A stretch of 35,962 bases of DNA from CAYQSU01 sp964420325 (GTDB lineage: Bacteria > Pseudomonadota > Alphaproteobacteria > Rhodospirillales > Defluviicoccaceae): positions 1-35,962 of the forward strand of contig CAYQSU010000034.1 of assembly GCA_964420325.1 (NCBI GenBank). The letters are read 5' to 3'. Both the position numbers and the translations under genes were made by a program. Numbering within the stretch: position 1 is the first letter of the stretch; each line of letters opens with the position of its first letter. Positions 7,447-16,073 of this stretch are shown one piece after another. Under the pieces are notes generated by a model that made no database searches, was not told the DNA's origin, and saw only the letters and a program-made list of their open reading frames with translations.

Positions 7447-7475
7447 TTGACATCCAAGAGCGTCTGCGGCACACT
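7447..7475 (+). promoter_or_regulatory. Predicted phasin promoter
   Basis: TTGACA (7447-7452, perfect -35) is followed 17 nt later by CACACT (7470-7475, weak -10 with three matches). The transcript would start near 7482, about 45 nt before the phasin ATG. Confidence 0.45.
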
Positions 7476-7527
7476 CCAGCATCGACCCACCGATCCTCCC
7501 CTGATCGCACAGAGAGGTTACCCAGCT

Positions 7528-8028
7528 ATGGCATTCTCAACCGAGATGTTCGACCTGTCGAAGATCTTCAAGGACTTCGACCCGACCAAGTTCGCGAACC
7601 AGTTCGCGAGCATGCTGAAGGACTACAAGCTTCCCGGCGTCGACATGGACGCCATCGTCGCCAGCCAGCGCAAGAACGTCGAGGCCGTCGCGGCGGCCAA
7701 TCGCGTCGCCTTCGAAGGCATGCAGGCCGTTGCCAGGCGGCAGGCCGAGATCCTTCAGGAGACGATGAACGAGGCAACCAAGGCGATCGATGCGGTCGCC
7801 AAGGCTGGATCGCCGGCCGATGCGGCGGCGAAGCAGGCGGAGTTGGCCAAGGACGCCTTCGAGCGGGCCCTCGGCAACATGCGGGAACTGGCCGAGATGG
7901 TCGCCAAGTCCAATCAGGAAGCGACCAACGCCGTCAACAAGCGCATCACCGAGAGCCTGGACGAGTTCAAGGAGTTGGCGCTGAAGTTCAAACAGGCAAT
8001 GCCCTCGGCGACCGCAGCCAAGAAGTAG
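7528..8028 (+). CDS. Phasin family protein (polyhydroxyalkanoate granule coat)
   Basis: This 166-residue protein is mostly helical and lacks Cys, with the phasin pattern DYKLPGVDMDAIVASQRKNVEAVAAANRVAFEGMQAVARRQAEIL (given here only as a general region, residues about 33-75). The C-terminal half is a long Lys/Glu/Ala helix ending in an Ala-Lys tail. Phasins coat polyhydroxyalkanoate granules. The start at 7528 has AGAGAGG about 10 nt upstream; the frame is open to 7405, but that part runs over the predicted promoter and operators. Hairpin-terminated at 8054-8080. Confidence 0.88.
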   Translation: MAFSTEMFDLSKIFKDFDPTKFANQFASMLKDYKLPGVDMDAIVASQRKNVEAVAAANRVAFEGMQAVARRQAEILQETMNEATKAIDAVAKAGSPADAAAKQAELAKDAFERALGNMRELAEMVAKSNQEATNAVNKRITESLDEFKELALKFKQAMPSATAAKK

Positions 8029-8053
8029 CCACGGCTCGCAACACGACGCTCGC

Positions 8054-8080
8054 GGCGGCCATGCGCTTCGTGTGGCCGCC
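8054..8080 (+). terminator. Probable terminator after phasin gene
   Basis: GGCGGCCA (8054-8061) and TGGCCGCC (8073-8080) form a perfect 8-bp stem with an 11-nt loop, 26 nt after the phasin stop. TCTGTT follows, a poor T-run, so termination may be partial and the next gene may be read through. Confidence 0.5.
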
Positions 8081-8155
8081 TCTGTTATCGAAGGGCTTCG
8101 AGTCGGGCCGCCGGCGGCCAACCGGCACGTGCCCCGGGGACGCGGGGCAGCCCGC

Positions 8156-8491
8156 ATGACCATCGCTTACGACGATTTCGCCAAGGTCGACATTCGCGTT
8201 GGCACGGTGATTCGCGCCGAACCATTTCCGGAGGCCCGCAAGCCCTCCATCCGGCTGTGGATCGATTTCGGCAACGGACTTGGCGTCCGCAAGTCATCGG
8301 CCCAGATCACCCGCTATTACACGCCTGAATCGCTTGTCGGCCGCCAGGTCGCGGCGGTCGTCAACTTCCTACCCCGTCAGATCGCCACGTTCTTGTCGGA
8401 GGTCCTGGTGCTCGGCTTTCCCGACGACGACGGCGAGGTGATCTTGGTCGCGCCCGACCGCAAGGTCGGGAACGGTGGCCGATTGTTCTGA
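8156..8491 (+). CDS. csaA: CsaA-like tRNA-binding domain protein
   Basis: This 111-residue, single-domain OB-fold protein has the length of B. subtilis CsaA. It carries FAKVDIRVGTVIRAEPFPEA, then VRKSSAQITRYYTPESLVG, QVAAVVNFLPRQIA and SEVLVLGF, all typical of CsaA/Trbp111-type tRNA-binding or chaperone proteins. ATG 8156 is chosen because the residues before it do not match the family. It lies 127 nt after the phasin gene, with no clear functional link, and is convergent with cobD. Confidence 0.88.
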   Translation: MTIAYDDFAKVDIRVGTVIRAEPFPEARKPSIRLWIDFGNGLGVRKSSAQITRYYTPESLVGRQVAAVVNFLPRQIATFLSEVLVLGFPDDDGEVILVAPDRKVGNGGRLF

Positions 8492-8503
8492 GCACCCCAG
8501 CCG

Positions 8504-9511
8504 TCAGCCGGCGGCAAGACGAACCACGGTGATCTGCGCCACCGCCAGAGCGTTGATCAAACAGGCGACGACATAGAGGAACAGAGCCCGGTCGATGTCC
8601 CCTGCCGTCGCGCGGGCACGCCCGTCGCCGATCCACGGATCGTCGACGGTGATCTCGGCATAGCGGCGGGGCCCCGCCAGGGCCAGCCCGAGAGCGCCGG
8701 CGGCGGCCGCTTCCGGCCACCCGGCATTGGGCGAGCGGTGCTTGCGGGCGTCGGCGAGGGCCGCGCGGAACGCGCCGGCCGGGCTCGCGGTCGGCACGAA
8801 CACGGCGGCGGCGGCGATGAACAGGGCGGCGATGCGGGCCGGCACGAAGTTGAGCACGTCGTCCAGCCTTGCGGCGGCGAAACCGAAGGCGCGGTGTCGC
8901 TCCGTGCGATAGCCGATCATGCTGTCCATGGTGTTGACCGCCTTGAACACGAGGAGGCCCGGAAAGCCGAGCAGGACGTACCAGAACACCGGCGCGACGA
9001 CGGCATCCGAGTAGTTCTCCGCGCACGACTCGATGGCCGCCCGGGCGACGCCGTGCTCGTCAAGGCGGCGGACGTCGCGGCCGACGATGTGGGCAACGGC
9101 TCGCTGTCCGGCCTGCAGGCCCTGCATCTTCAGCGCCGTGGATACGGCGCGGACGTGTTCGAACAGGCTTCGCTGGGCGAGCAGGGCTGCGGTCAGCACG
9201 ACCTCGACGATCCATCCGAAGTCGTGGTTCCGGGACAGCCAAGCGACCGCCCAGCCGAGTGCCGCGCAACCAGCGCAGACGATGGCGACGACAAAGACGC
9301 CGCGCATCCGCCGATCCGAGTCCGAACGATGGGGGCGGTTGAGCCTGCGGTCGAGCCACCCCGTCGCTCGGCCGATCAGACGCACCGGATGAGGAACGAG
9401 GCGGGCAAGCCGGGGCGTTTCGCCAATCGAGGCGTCGATCAGGAGCGCGACGAGGAGGAGAATCAGCGGATCGAGGCCACGGCTCTCGCCGGAGAAGTCG
9501 AAGAGCAGCAT
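8504..9511 (-). CDS. cobD: Adenosylcobinamide-phosphate synthase CobD/CbiB
   Basis: This 335-residue inner-membrane protein would attach the aminopropanol arm to cobyric acid. Features are LIDASIGETPRLARLVPHPVRLIG near the N-terminus (region 20-45), ESCAENYSDAVVAPVFWY, KAVNTMDSMIGYRTERHRAFG and SPNAGWPEAAAAGALGL, with several hydrophobic helices. Start 9511 (MLLFDFSG) is chosen over the 65-residue longer frame, whose extra part is Arg/Pro-rich. Divergent from cbiX, with 194 nt between. Confidence 0.92.
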   Translation of the reverse strand: MLLFDFSGESRGLDPLILLLVALLIDASIGETPRLARLVPHPVRLIGRATGWLDRRLNRPHRSDSDRRMRGVFVVAIVCAGCAALGWAVAWLSRNHDFGWIVEVVLTAALLAQRSLFEHVRAVSTALKMQGLQAGQRAVAHIVGRDVRRLDEHGVARAAIESCAENYSDAVVAPVFWYVLLGFPGLLVFKAVNTMDSMIGYRTERHRAFGFAAARLDDVLNFVPARIAALFIAAAAVFVPTASPAGAFRAALADARKHRSPNAGWPEAAAAGALGLALAGPRRYAEITVDDPWIGDGRARATAGDIDRALFLYVVACLINALAVAQITVVRLAAG

Positions 9512-9705
9512 GAGCCGGAGTCTCGGTGGCGGCCCCGCCCGCGTCAAACGGAATTGCCGACAGGGTTCGGGGTGACAGGGGCGCGTTACCGCCTTAAGAT
9601 CCGGGCGTCGCGCGCGGCCGGAGGCCATGCCCAGCCGGCGCCGGCCCGGGGGTGCCGGAACAGACCCCGACGGATAGGGACGCTCGAAGGCAAGGACCAA
9701 GCGCA
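9512..9705. promoter_or_regulatory. Divergent cobD / cbiX control region
   Basis: This 194-nt gap starts both the cobD unit and the large cbiX operon. I looked on both strands for a cobalamin riboswitch (B12 box and the conserved core before it) and did not find one. No strong promoter hexamers stand out in this GC-rich sequence. Confidence 0.3.
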
Positions 9706-10707
9706 ATGACCGAACCGACCGCCGTGATGATCTGCGGCCACGGCAGCCGCTCAGCTGCCGCCGTCGACGAGTTTCACCACCTCGCCCGCCATCTCCGCGA
9801 ACGCCTTCCGGGCCACGACGTCGAGAGCGGCTTCCTCGAGTTTGCCCGGCCGGTCATTCGCGACGGGCTCGAGGCGCTGAAGGCGCGCGGCGCCCGGCGC
9901 ATCGTGTGTCTTCCCGGCATGCTGTTCGCCGCCGGGCACGTCAAGAACGACCTGCCGTGGGAGGTCAACACGTTTGCCGCCGACAACCCGGAGCTCGACG
10001 TCCGTTTCGGGCGCGAGCTCGCGATCGACGCCCGGCTCCTACGCGCTTCTGCCGAGCGCATCGAGGCCGCCGAGAGGGAATCGCCGCGCGCCGTGGGGCG
10101 CGAGGATACGCTGCTGATGGTCGTCGGGCGCGGCACCAACGACCCCGATGCCAACTCCAACGTCGCCAAGATCGCGCGCATGCTTTGGGAGGGCATGGGG
10201 TTCGGGTGGACGGAGGTGAGCTACTCTGGCGTCGCCCATCCGCTGGTGGCGACCGGGCTCGAGCACGCGCTGCGGCTCGGCTACAAGCGGGTCATCGTCT
10301 TTCCCTACTTCCTGTTCACCGGCGTGCTGGTCGAGCGCATCTACGATCAGGCCGACGCCGCGGCCACGCGCCATGCGGACGTCGAGATCCTGAAGGCCGG
10401 GTATCTTAACGATCACCCGCTCGTCATCGACACCTTCGTTGCCCGCCTCGACGAGGCACTCGACGGCCAGGCACTGATGAACTGCCAGCTCTGCAAGTAC
10501 CGGGAGCAGATCCTCGGCTACGAGCACCAGCTAGGCACGGCACAGGTCGGCCACCATCATCACGTCCGCGGCATCGGCACCGATGCCGACCACCACCATG
10601 GCGACCACCCCCACCCCCGTCATCAGCATCATCACCACCCTCATCATTACGAGCATCGGCATGAGCGCCGGCACCAGGACGAGAAGACAGCCGCCGGCGG
10701 AAAGTAG
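9706..10707 (+). CDS. cbiX: Sirohydrochlorin cobaltochelatase, long form (CbiX-L)
   Basis: This 333-residue protein would insert Co2+ into sirohydrochlorin, the first committed step of early-cobalt B12 synthesis. Two chelatase half-domains are visible: CGHGSRSAAAVDEFHHLA at the start and VVGRGTNDPDANSN near residues 138-151, with PYFLFTGVLVERI downstream. Residues 258-263 are MNCQLC, the MxCxxC motif that holds an Fe-S centre in B. megaterium CbiX-L. The last 50 residues (about 281-325) are extremely His-rich and likely hold metal. It is the first gene of the cobalamin operon. ATG 9706 is chosen because the family match begins there. Confidence 0.93.
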   Translation: MTEPTAVMICGHGSRSAAAVDEFHHLARHLRERLPGHDVESGFLEFARPVIRDGLEALKARGARRIVCLPGMLFAAGHVKNDLPWEVNTFAADNPELDVRFGRELAIDARLLRASAERIEAAERESPRAVGREDTLLMVVGRGTNDPDANSNVAKIARMLWEGMGFGWTEVSYSGVAHPLVATGLEHALRLGYKRVIVFPYFLFTGVLVERIYDQADAAATRHADVEILKAGYLNDHPLVIDTFVARLDEALDGQALMNCQLCKYREQILGYEHQLGTAQVGHHHHVRGIGTDADHHHGDHPHPRHQHHHHPHHYEHRHERRHQDEKTAAGGK

Positions 10708-10732
10708 GCTCTCGATCGCCGGTGGCGGCTCC

Positions 10733-12283
10733 ATGACCCCTGTCTTCGACGCTTACGTGACGGTCGACTGGAGCGCCGACAGCCGGCCGAAGACCGGGCG
10801 CGACAGCATCTGGATCTGCTGCCTTGAACGGTCAGAAGAGGGCGAGTTCCGTGAACGGCTCATCAATCCGCCGACGCGAAGCGCCGCGATCGAGCACCTC
10901 GCCGATCTTCTGAGCGATCTCGTCGCCCGCGACCGCGTGGGCCTGGTCGGCTTCGATTTCGCCTTCGGCTTCCCCTCCGGTTTCGCCGCACGCCTGAGAC
11001 CGGACGCGCCGACATGGAGGAGCGTCTGGAAGGAGATCGCGGCACGCGTTCGCGACGGCGATGACAACGCCAACAACCGCTACGAGGTCGCCCAGGCGCT
11101 GAACGCGAGGGCCTCCGGCACGGCGTTCCCGTTCTGGGGCTGCCCGGCATCGGTCGCGGGCCTCCTGCTTTCGACGACAAAGCCACAGCCGCGAAGCGAC
11201 CCGCTGCCCGAGCACCGCCTGACCGATCGCATCGTCGAGGGACCGCAGCCGGTGTGGAAGCTCGCCTATGCGGGCAACGTCGGCAGTCAGACGCTGCTCG
11301 GCATCGCCCGCCTGAACGCGCTTCGCCACCATCCATGGGTCGCCGACGCCGCCCGCCTGTGGCCGTTCGAGACCGGACTCGAACCGGTGCGGCAGCCGAC
11401 GGCAGACGGCTGGCGCATCCTCTTTGCCGAGGTCTATCCGTCGATGCTGGCGCCTGAGATCCAGCCCGGCGAGGTCAAGGATGCTGCCCAGATGCGTGCG
11501 CTTGCGCGGCATTTCGCGGCGCTCGACGCAAGGGCAGCGCTGGCGCCCCTGTTCGCCGGTCCCTCAGGCCTTGATGCGGCCGACCGTGCCCGCATTGAGC
11601 GGGAGGAGGGCTGGATCCTCGGCATCGAGACCGCGGCAAAGCCGGCGCGAACGGTCGGGTCGCCGGCAGCGGCTGGCGACGATTACGTCCGCGACCCCGA
11701 GGAGATCTATCGACGGTCCTTCGCCATCATCCGCGCCGAGGCCGATCTAGATGCCCTGCCCCCGGGCATGCAGGTGCTAGCCGTCCGGCTGATCCATGCC
11801 TGCGGCATGCCGGACATTGTCGGCGACCTAGCGTTCTCCGACGACGTGGCGGAGGCAGGGCTGCGGGCACTGGCCTCGGGGGCGCCGATCCTCGTCGACA
11901 CCGACATGGTCGCCGCCGGCATCATCCGCAGCCGGCTGGCCGCGGGCAATCGGGTGGTCTGCACGCTTGCCGCCGCGAAGGCGCGCGGGAGCACGCGTTC
12001 GGCGGCGGCCGTGGATCTGTGGCGGCCCCATCTCGCGGGTGCGGTGGTCGCCATCGGCAACGCCCCCACGGCGCTGTTCCGCCTGCTCGAGCTCTTGCGG
12101 GCCGGGGCGCCGAAGCCAGCGGTCATCCTCGGTTTTCCCGTCGGCTTCGTCGGCGCCGCGGAATCCAAGGAGGCGCTGATCGCCGAGCCCTGTGGCACGC
12201 CGTTCGCCACCCTGCGGGGCCGGCGCGGCGGCAGCGCACTCGCCGCCGCCGCGGTCAACGCCTTGGTTTCGGAGGCGTCGTGA
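10733..12283 (+). CDS. cobH: DUF429-like domain fused to precorrin-8X methylmutase (CobH/CbiC)
   Basis: 516 residues, about 2.4 times the usual CobH. Residues about 321-516 are a full CobH/CbiC (EEIYRRSFAIIRAEADL, VRLIHACGMPDIVGDL, ILVDTDMVAAGI, AVVAIGNAPTALF, GFPVGFVGAAESKEAL), which moves the C11 methyl to C12 to give hydrogenobyrinic or cobyrinic acid. Residues 1 to about 310 form a separate domain with VDWSA near the start, VGFDFAFGFPSGFA and ILFAEVYPSM. This pattern resembles DUF429-type RNase H-fold proteins, and its role is unknown. The sequence shows no stop or frameshift between the parts. It lies 25 nt after cbiX and overlaps cobL by 4 nt. Confidence 0.88.
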   Translation: MTPVFDAYVTVDWSADSRPKTGRDSIWICCLERSEEGEFRERLINPPTRSAAIEHLADLLSDLVARDRVGLVGFDFAFGFPSGFAARLRPDAPTWRSVWKEIAARVRDGDDNANNRYEVAQALNARASGTAFPFWGCPASVAGLLLSTTKPQPRSDPLPEHRLTDRIVEGPQPVWKLAYAGNVGSQTLLGIARLNALRHHPWVADAARLWPFETGLEPVRQPTADGWRILFAEVYPSMLAPEIQPGEVKDAAQMRALARHFAALDARAALAPLFAGPSGLDAADRARIEREEGWILGIETAAKPARTVGSPAAAGDDYVRDPEEIYRRSFAIIRAEADLDALPPGMQVLAVRLIHACGMPDIVGDLAFSDDVAEAGLRALASGAPILVDTDMVAAGIIRSRLAAGNRVVCTLAAAKARGSTRSAAAVDLWRPHLAGAVVAIGNAPTALFRLLELLRAGAPKPAVILGFPVGFVGAAESKEALIAEPCGTPFATLRGRRGGSALAAAAVNALVSEAS

Positions 12284-13512
12284 CGCCCTGGCTCACCATC
12301 GTCGGCATCGGCGACGATGGTCTTGCCGGCCTCGCGCCGGCGGCGCGGGCGCTGGTCGAGACCGCCGAGGTCCTGGTCGGCGGTGACCGCCATCAGCGGA
12401 TGGTCGCAGAGACAAGCGCCGAACGCGTCACCTGGGCCGGCGGCCTCGATGCGGCCATGGGCGCCATCGAACGTCACCGCGGGCGACGGGTGGTCGTGCT
12501 GGCGACCGGCGACCCGATGTGGTACGGGGCCGGCGCCAACCTCACGCGGCGGTTCGGCCCCGCCGAGATGGTGGTGCTGCCGGCGCCGGGCGCCTTCAAC
12601 CTGGCTGCGGCGCGCATGCTGTGGTCGCTGGCCGACGTCGAGTTGCTCACCGTGCACGGCCGGCCGCTGGAGAGCGTCATCGTCGCTCTTGCGCCCTGGG
12701 CGCGCTGGCTCGTCCTCTCGGAGGACGGAGACACGCCGCGACGGATGGGCGATCTGCTGACTGCCTGTGGCTACGGTCCGAGCACGTTGACGGTGCTTGA
12801 GCATCTGGGTGGACCGCAGGAGCGTCGCCTCGACGGCATCGCCGAGGCGTGGCCGCATCCGCGCGCCGCCGATCTCAACACGCTCGCGGTCGAGTGCCGC
12901 GCAGGAGAGGGCGCCCGTGTCCTCGCGCGCTCTCCGGGTTTGCCCGACGAAGCGTTCGAGACGGACGGCCAGCTCACCAAGCGCGAGGTCCGGGCGGCGA
13001 CGCTGGCGGCGCTGGCGCCTCTACCGGGCCGGCTTCTGTGGGACGTCGGCGCGGGGTCGGGCGCGATCGCCATCGAGTGGCTGCGGGCCGTGCCGCCAAA
13101 GCGGATCGCCGGGCGCGGCGAGGCCGGGGCGGTCGCCATCGAGCGCGATGCCGGGCGCTGCGCCACGATCGCCCGCAACGCCTCGACGCTCGGCGTCCCC
13201 CAGCTTCGGATCGTCCACGGCGAGGCGCCGGCTGCATTCGACGGTCTCGACGGTCCACCCGACGCCATCTTCGTCGGCGGCGGCTGCGTTCGCGAGGGCT
13301 TGCTTGAGCAGTGCTGGGCACCCTTGCCAAGCGGCGGTCGCCTGGTCGCCAATGCGGTCACCCTCGAGGCCGAGATGCGGCTCGCCGCGTTCCGCCAGGA
13401 GCACGGCGGCGACTTGGCGCGCATTGCCGTCTCGCGTGCCGAGCCCGTTGGTTCGTTGACCGCCTATCGGCCGCTGATGCCCGTCACGCAGTATGTCGCG
13501 GTGAAACCGTGA
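12280..13512 (+). CDS. cobL: Precorrin-6Y methyltransferase/decarboxylase CobL (CbiE-CbiT)
   Basis: This 410-residue bifunctional enzyme methylates C5 and C15 and decarboxylates the C12 acetate. Residues 1 to about 205 form the CbiE methyltransferase domain (TIVGIGDDGLAGLAPAAR, VLATGDPMWYG). Residues about 220-410 form the CbiT domain (DGQLTKREVRAATLAAL, LLWDVGAGSGAIAIEWL as the AdoMet loop, IFVGGG). The GTG start at 12280 overlaps the preceding stop (GTGA) and is in frame with the full family match, so translation is probably coupled. Confidence 0.93.
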   Translation: MTPWLTIVGIGDDGLAGLAPAARALVETAEVLVGGDRHQRMVAETSAERVTWAGGLDAAMGAIERHRGRRVVVLATGDPMWYGAGANLTRRFGPAEMVVLPAPGAFNLAAARMLWSLADVELLTVHGRPLESVIVALAPWARWLVLSEDGDTPRRMGDLLTACGYGPSTLTVLEHLGGPQERRLDGIAEAWPHPRAADLNTLAVECRAGEGARVLARSPGLPDEAFETDGQLTKREVRAATLAALAPLPGRLLWDVGAGSGAIAIEWLRAVPPKRIAGRGEAGAVAIERDAGRCATIARNASTLGVPQLRIVHGEAPAAFDGLDGPPDAIFVGGGCVREGLLEQCWAPLPSGGRLVANAVTLEAEMRLAAFRQEHGGDLARIAVSRAEPVGSLTAYRPLMPVTQYVAVKP

Positions 13513-16073
13513 CGGGGGTGCTTTACGGTCTCGGCATCGGGCCGGGGGATCCGGGCCTGATCACGGTGAAGGCGCGCGACGTCCTTGCGCGGGTCCCGGT
13601 CATCGCCTATCCGGCGCCCGAGGGCGGCGAGAGCCTGGTTCGCGCCATCGCTGCGCCGCACGTGCCGCCCGGCCGACGGGAAATCGTCATCGCCACGCCG
13701 ATGGCGGCCGACCGCTTTCCGGCGCAGGAGGTCTATGACCGTTACGCCGGCGAGATCGAGGCGCATCTGCGGGCGGGGCACGACGTCGCCGTGCTCTGCG
13801 AAGGCGATCCGTTTCTGTATGGCTCCTTCATGTACCTGTTCGAGCGTCTCGCCGAACGCCACGAGGTGGTCGTCGTGCCGGGCGTCTCCTCCCTGGGGGC
13901 CGTTGCTGCGGCCGCCGGCGTGCCGCTCGCCTCGCGCAACGATGTGCTCACGGTCCTGCCCGCGACCGTGCCCGAGCCCGTGCTCGCCTCCCGGCTCGCG
14001 GCGTCGGACGCGGCGGCGATCATGAAGGTCGGTCGAAACCTCGACAAGGTGCGGCGGGTGCTGCGCCGCCTCGGGCTCGAGGACCGCGCCTGGTACGTCG
14101 AGCGGGCGACGATGGCGCGCGAGCGCGTCCTGCCTCTTGCCGAGCTTGGCGCGGACGAGCGCGCGCCCTACTTCTCGACGATCCTGGTGGGCCCAGCCGA
14201 GGGAAGGCGGAACCGGACGGCTTGGGGGGGGCTGCCGGAAGGCGCGGCCATCGTCGCTTTGAGCGCGTCCGGGCTCGAAACCGCCCGCCGCCTGCAGGCG
14301 ATCCTGCCGGCGAGCCGCGTCCACGGGCTCGCTTCCCGGGTTCCCGGCGCCGATTGCACCTTCGATGAGACCAGGGCTCATCTCGCCAGCCTGTTCGTTG
14401 CCGGCGTTCCCATCGTCGGTGTCTGCGCCGCGGCCATCCTCGTCCGCGCGCTCGCGCGGGTGCTCGCCAACAAGCGGGTGGAGCCGCCGGTGCTTGCCAT
14501 CGCCGACGATCTCAGCGCCGTGGTGCCGCTGCTCGGTGGGCACCGCGGCGCCAACCGCCTGGCGCGGGCGATCGCGACCGAGACCGGCGCCGTGGCGGCG
14601 ATTACCACCGCCGGTGACCTCCATTTCGACCTGGCCCTCGACGAGCCGCCGTCGGGATGGCGCGTCGGCAACCCCGAGGCCGCGAAGGCGGTCACGGCGG
14701 CGCTGCTGGCCGGAGAGCCGGTCGGACTCACCGTCGAGGCGGGAGACGCCTGTTGGCTCGAGCGCTCCGGCGCACCGTTCTCGGCCGAAGGCCGCCTGCG
14801 CGTGGTCGTGACCGACCAGCGCATAGCCCGCGCTGAGGAAGGCCTCGTCCTCCACCCGCCGGTTCTCTCGGTCGGCGTCGGTTGCGAGCGCGGTGCGGAT
14901 CCAGCCGAGGTCATCGGCCTCGTCGAAGCGAGCCTCGAGCGGGCGGGCCTGGCCCGGGGCGCGGTGGCGTGCGTCGCCTCCGTCGACATCAAGGCCGACG
15001 AGGCGGCGGTGCACGCGGTCGCCGATGCGCTCGCCGTGCCAGCAAGGTTTTTTCCGGCGAAGACGCTGGAGGCGGAGACGCCGCGGCTCGCCAACCCATC
15101 GGACGTGGTGTTTCGCGAGGTGGGGTGCCACGGGGTCGCGGAGGCGGCGGCGCTCGCCGCGGCCGGTCCCGGCTCGACGCTCGTCGTCGAGAAGACGCGG
15201 TCCCGGCGCGCCACCTGCGCGATCGCGCGGGCGGAGGGCGATCTCGACCCGCTCTCGGTGGGCTGGCCGCGCGGGCGGCTGACGGTGGTGGGCATCGGCC
15301 CCGGTGATCCGGCCTGGCGGACGCCGGAGGCGATGCAAGCGCTCGTGGACGCCACCGACGTCGTCGGCTACGGCCTCTATCTTGACCTGGTCGCCGACGC
15401 CATTGCCGGCAAGACCAAGCACGCGCCGCCGATGGGCCAGGAGCGGGAGCGCGCGCGGCTCGCCCTGGAGCTCGCCGCCGAGGGCCGGTCGGTGGCGCTG
15501 GTGAGCTCGGGCGACGCGGGGATCTACGGCCTCGCCGCGCTCGTGTTCGAACTCCTGGACCGGGAGGACCGCGCCGCATGGAACCGCGTCGAGATCGCGG
15601 TCGCCCCCGGCCTCACCGCATGCCAGGCGGCGGCGGCCCGCATCGGCGCGCCGCTGGGCCATGACTTCTGCGCCATCTCGCTCTCCGATCTCTTGACGCC
15701 CTGGCCGGAGATCGAGAGGCGGCTTGCTGCGGCCGCCGACGGCGACTTCGTGGTCGCCCTCTACAATCCGGTCTCGCAGCGGCGGCGCAGCCAGCTCCTC
15801 GCGGCCCGCGACATCCTGCTCAGGCGGCGTCCGCCCGCAACGCCCGTGGCCCTCGGCCGCAACCTCGGGCGCGAAGGCGAGACCGTCGACGTCATCCGCC
15901 TCGACCGGCTTGTGCCGGAGTGCGCCGACATGCTGACGGTCATTATAGTCGGCAACTCCGAGACGCGCCTTGTCGAGCGGGGCAGCCGGCGCTTCGTCTA
16001 TACCCCGAGAGGCTACGGCCGTAAGATCGAGGCCACGATCGAGACCACCGGCGAAAAGGCATCGCGACGATGA
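13509..16073 (+). CDS. Triple fusion CobI - CbiG - CobJ (precorrin-2 C20-MT, cobalt-precorrin-5A hydrolase, precorrin-3B C17-MT)
   Basis: 854 residues with three enzymes in one chain. Residues 1 to about 235 are CobI/CbiL (GLGIGPGDPGLITVKARDVL, CEGDPFLYGSFMYLF). Residues about 240-580 are CbiG (GVCAAAILVRALARVLANKR, LLGGHRGANRLARAIA, SVGVGCERGADPAEV, ASVDIKADEAAV), which opens the delta-lactone in the early-cobalt route. Residues about 588-854 are CobJ/CbiH (VVGIGPGDPAWRTPEAM, SSGDAGIYGLAALVFELL, LYNPVSQRR). The GTG at 13509 overlaps the cobL stop (GTGA), and the ATG of the next gene overlaps this stop (ATGA). No frame break lies between the domains. Confidence 0.93.
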   Translation: MTGVLYGLGIGPGDPGLITVKARDVLARVPVIAYPAPEGGESLVRAIAAPHVPPGRREIVIATPMAADRFPAQEVYDRYAGEIEAHLRAGHDVAVLCEGDPFLYGSFMYLFERLAERHEVVVVPGVSSLGAVAAAAGVPLASRNDVLTVLPATVPEPVLASRLAASDAAAIMKVGRNLDKVRRVLRRLGLEDRAWYVERATMARERVLPLAELGADERAPYFSTILVGPAEGRRNRTAWGGLPEGAAIVALSASGLETARRLQAILPASRVHGLASRVPGADCTFDETRAHLASLFVAGVPIVGVCAAAILVRALARVLANKRVEPPVLAIADDLSAVVPLLGGHRGANRLARAIATETGAVAAITTAGDLHFDLALDEPPSGWRVGNPEAAKAVTAALLAGEPVGLTVEAGDACWLERSGAPFSAEGRLRVVVTDQRIARAEEGLVLHPPVLSVGVGCERGADPAEVIGLVEASLERAGLARGAVACVASVDIKADEAAVHAVADALAVPARFFPAKTLEAETPRLANPSDVVFREVGCHGVAEAAALAAAGPGSTLVVEKTRSRRATCAIARAEGDLDPLSVGWPRGRLTVVGIGPGDPAWRTPEAMQALVDATDVVGYGLYLDLVADAIAGKTKHAPPMGQERERARLALELAAEGRSVALVSSGDAGIYGLAALVFELLDREDRAAWNRVEIAVAPGLTACQAAAARIGAPLGHDFCAISLSDLLTPWPEIERRLAAAADGDFVVALYNPVSQRRRSQLLAARDILLRRRPPATPVALGRNLGREGETVDVIRLDRLVPECADMLTVIIVGNSETRLVERGSRRFVYTPRGYGRKIEATIETTGEKASRR

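Noticed and set aside
9512..9705. Cobalamin riboswitch before cobD or cbiX
   Set aside because: I read both strands for the B12 box and core and found no convincing match; the only GACTCCGG-like string is too different.
13464..15662. Open frame of about 730 codons on the minus strand opposite the CobI-CbiG-CobJ gene
   Set aside because: Antisense shadow of a strong coding match, with low-complexity Arg/Gly/Asp-rich translation.
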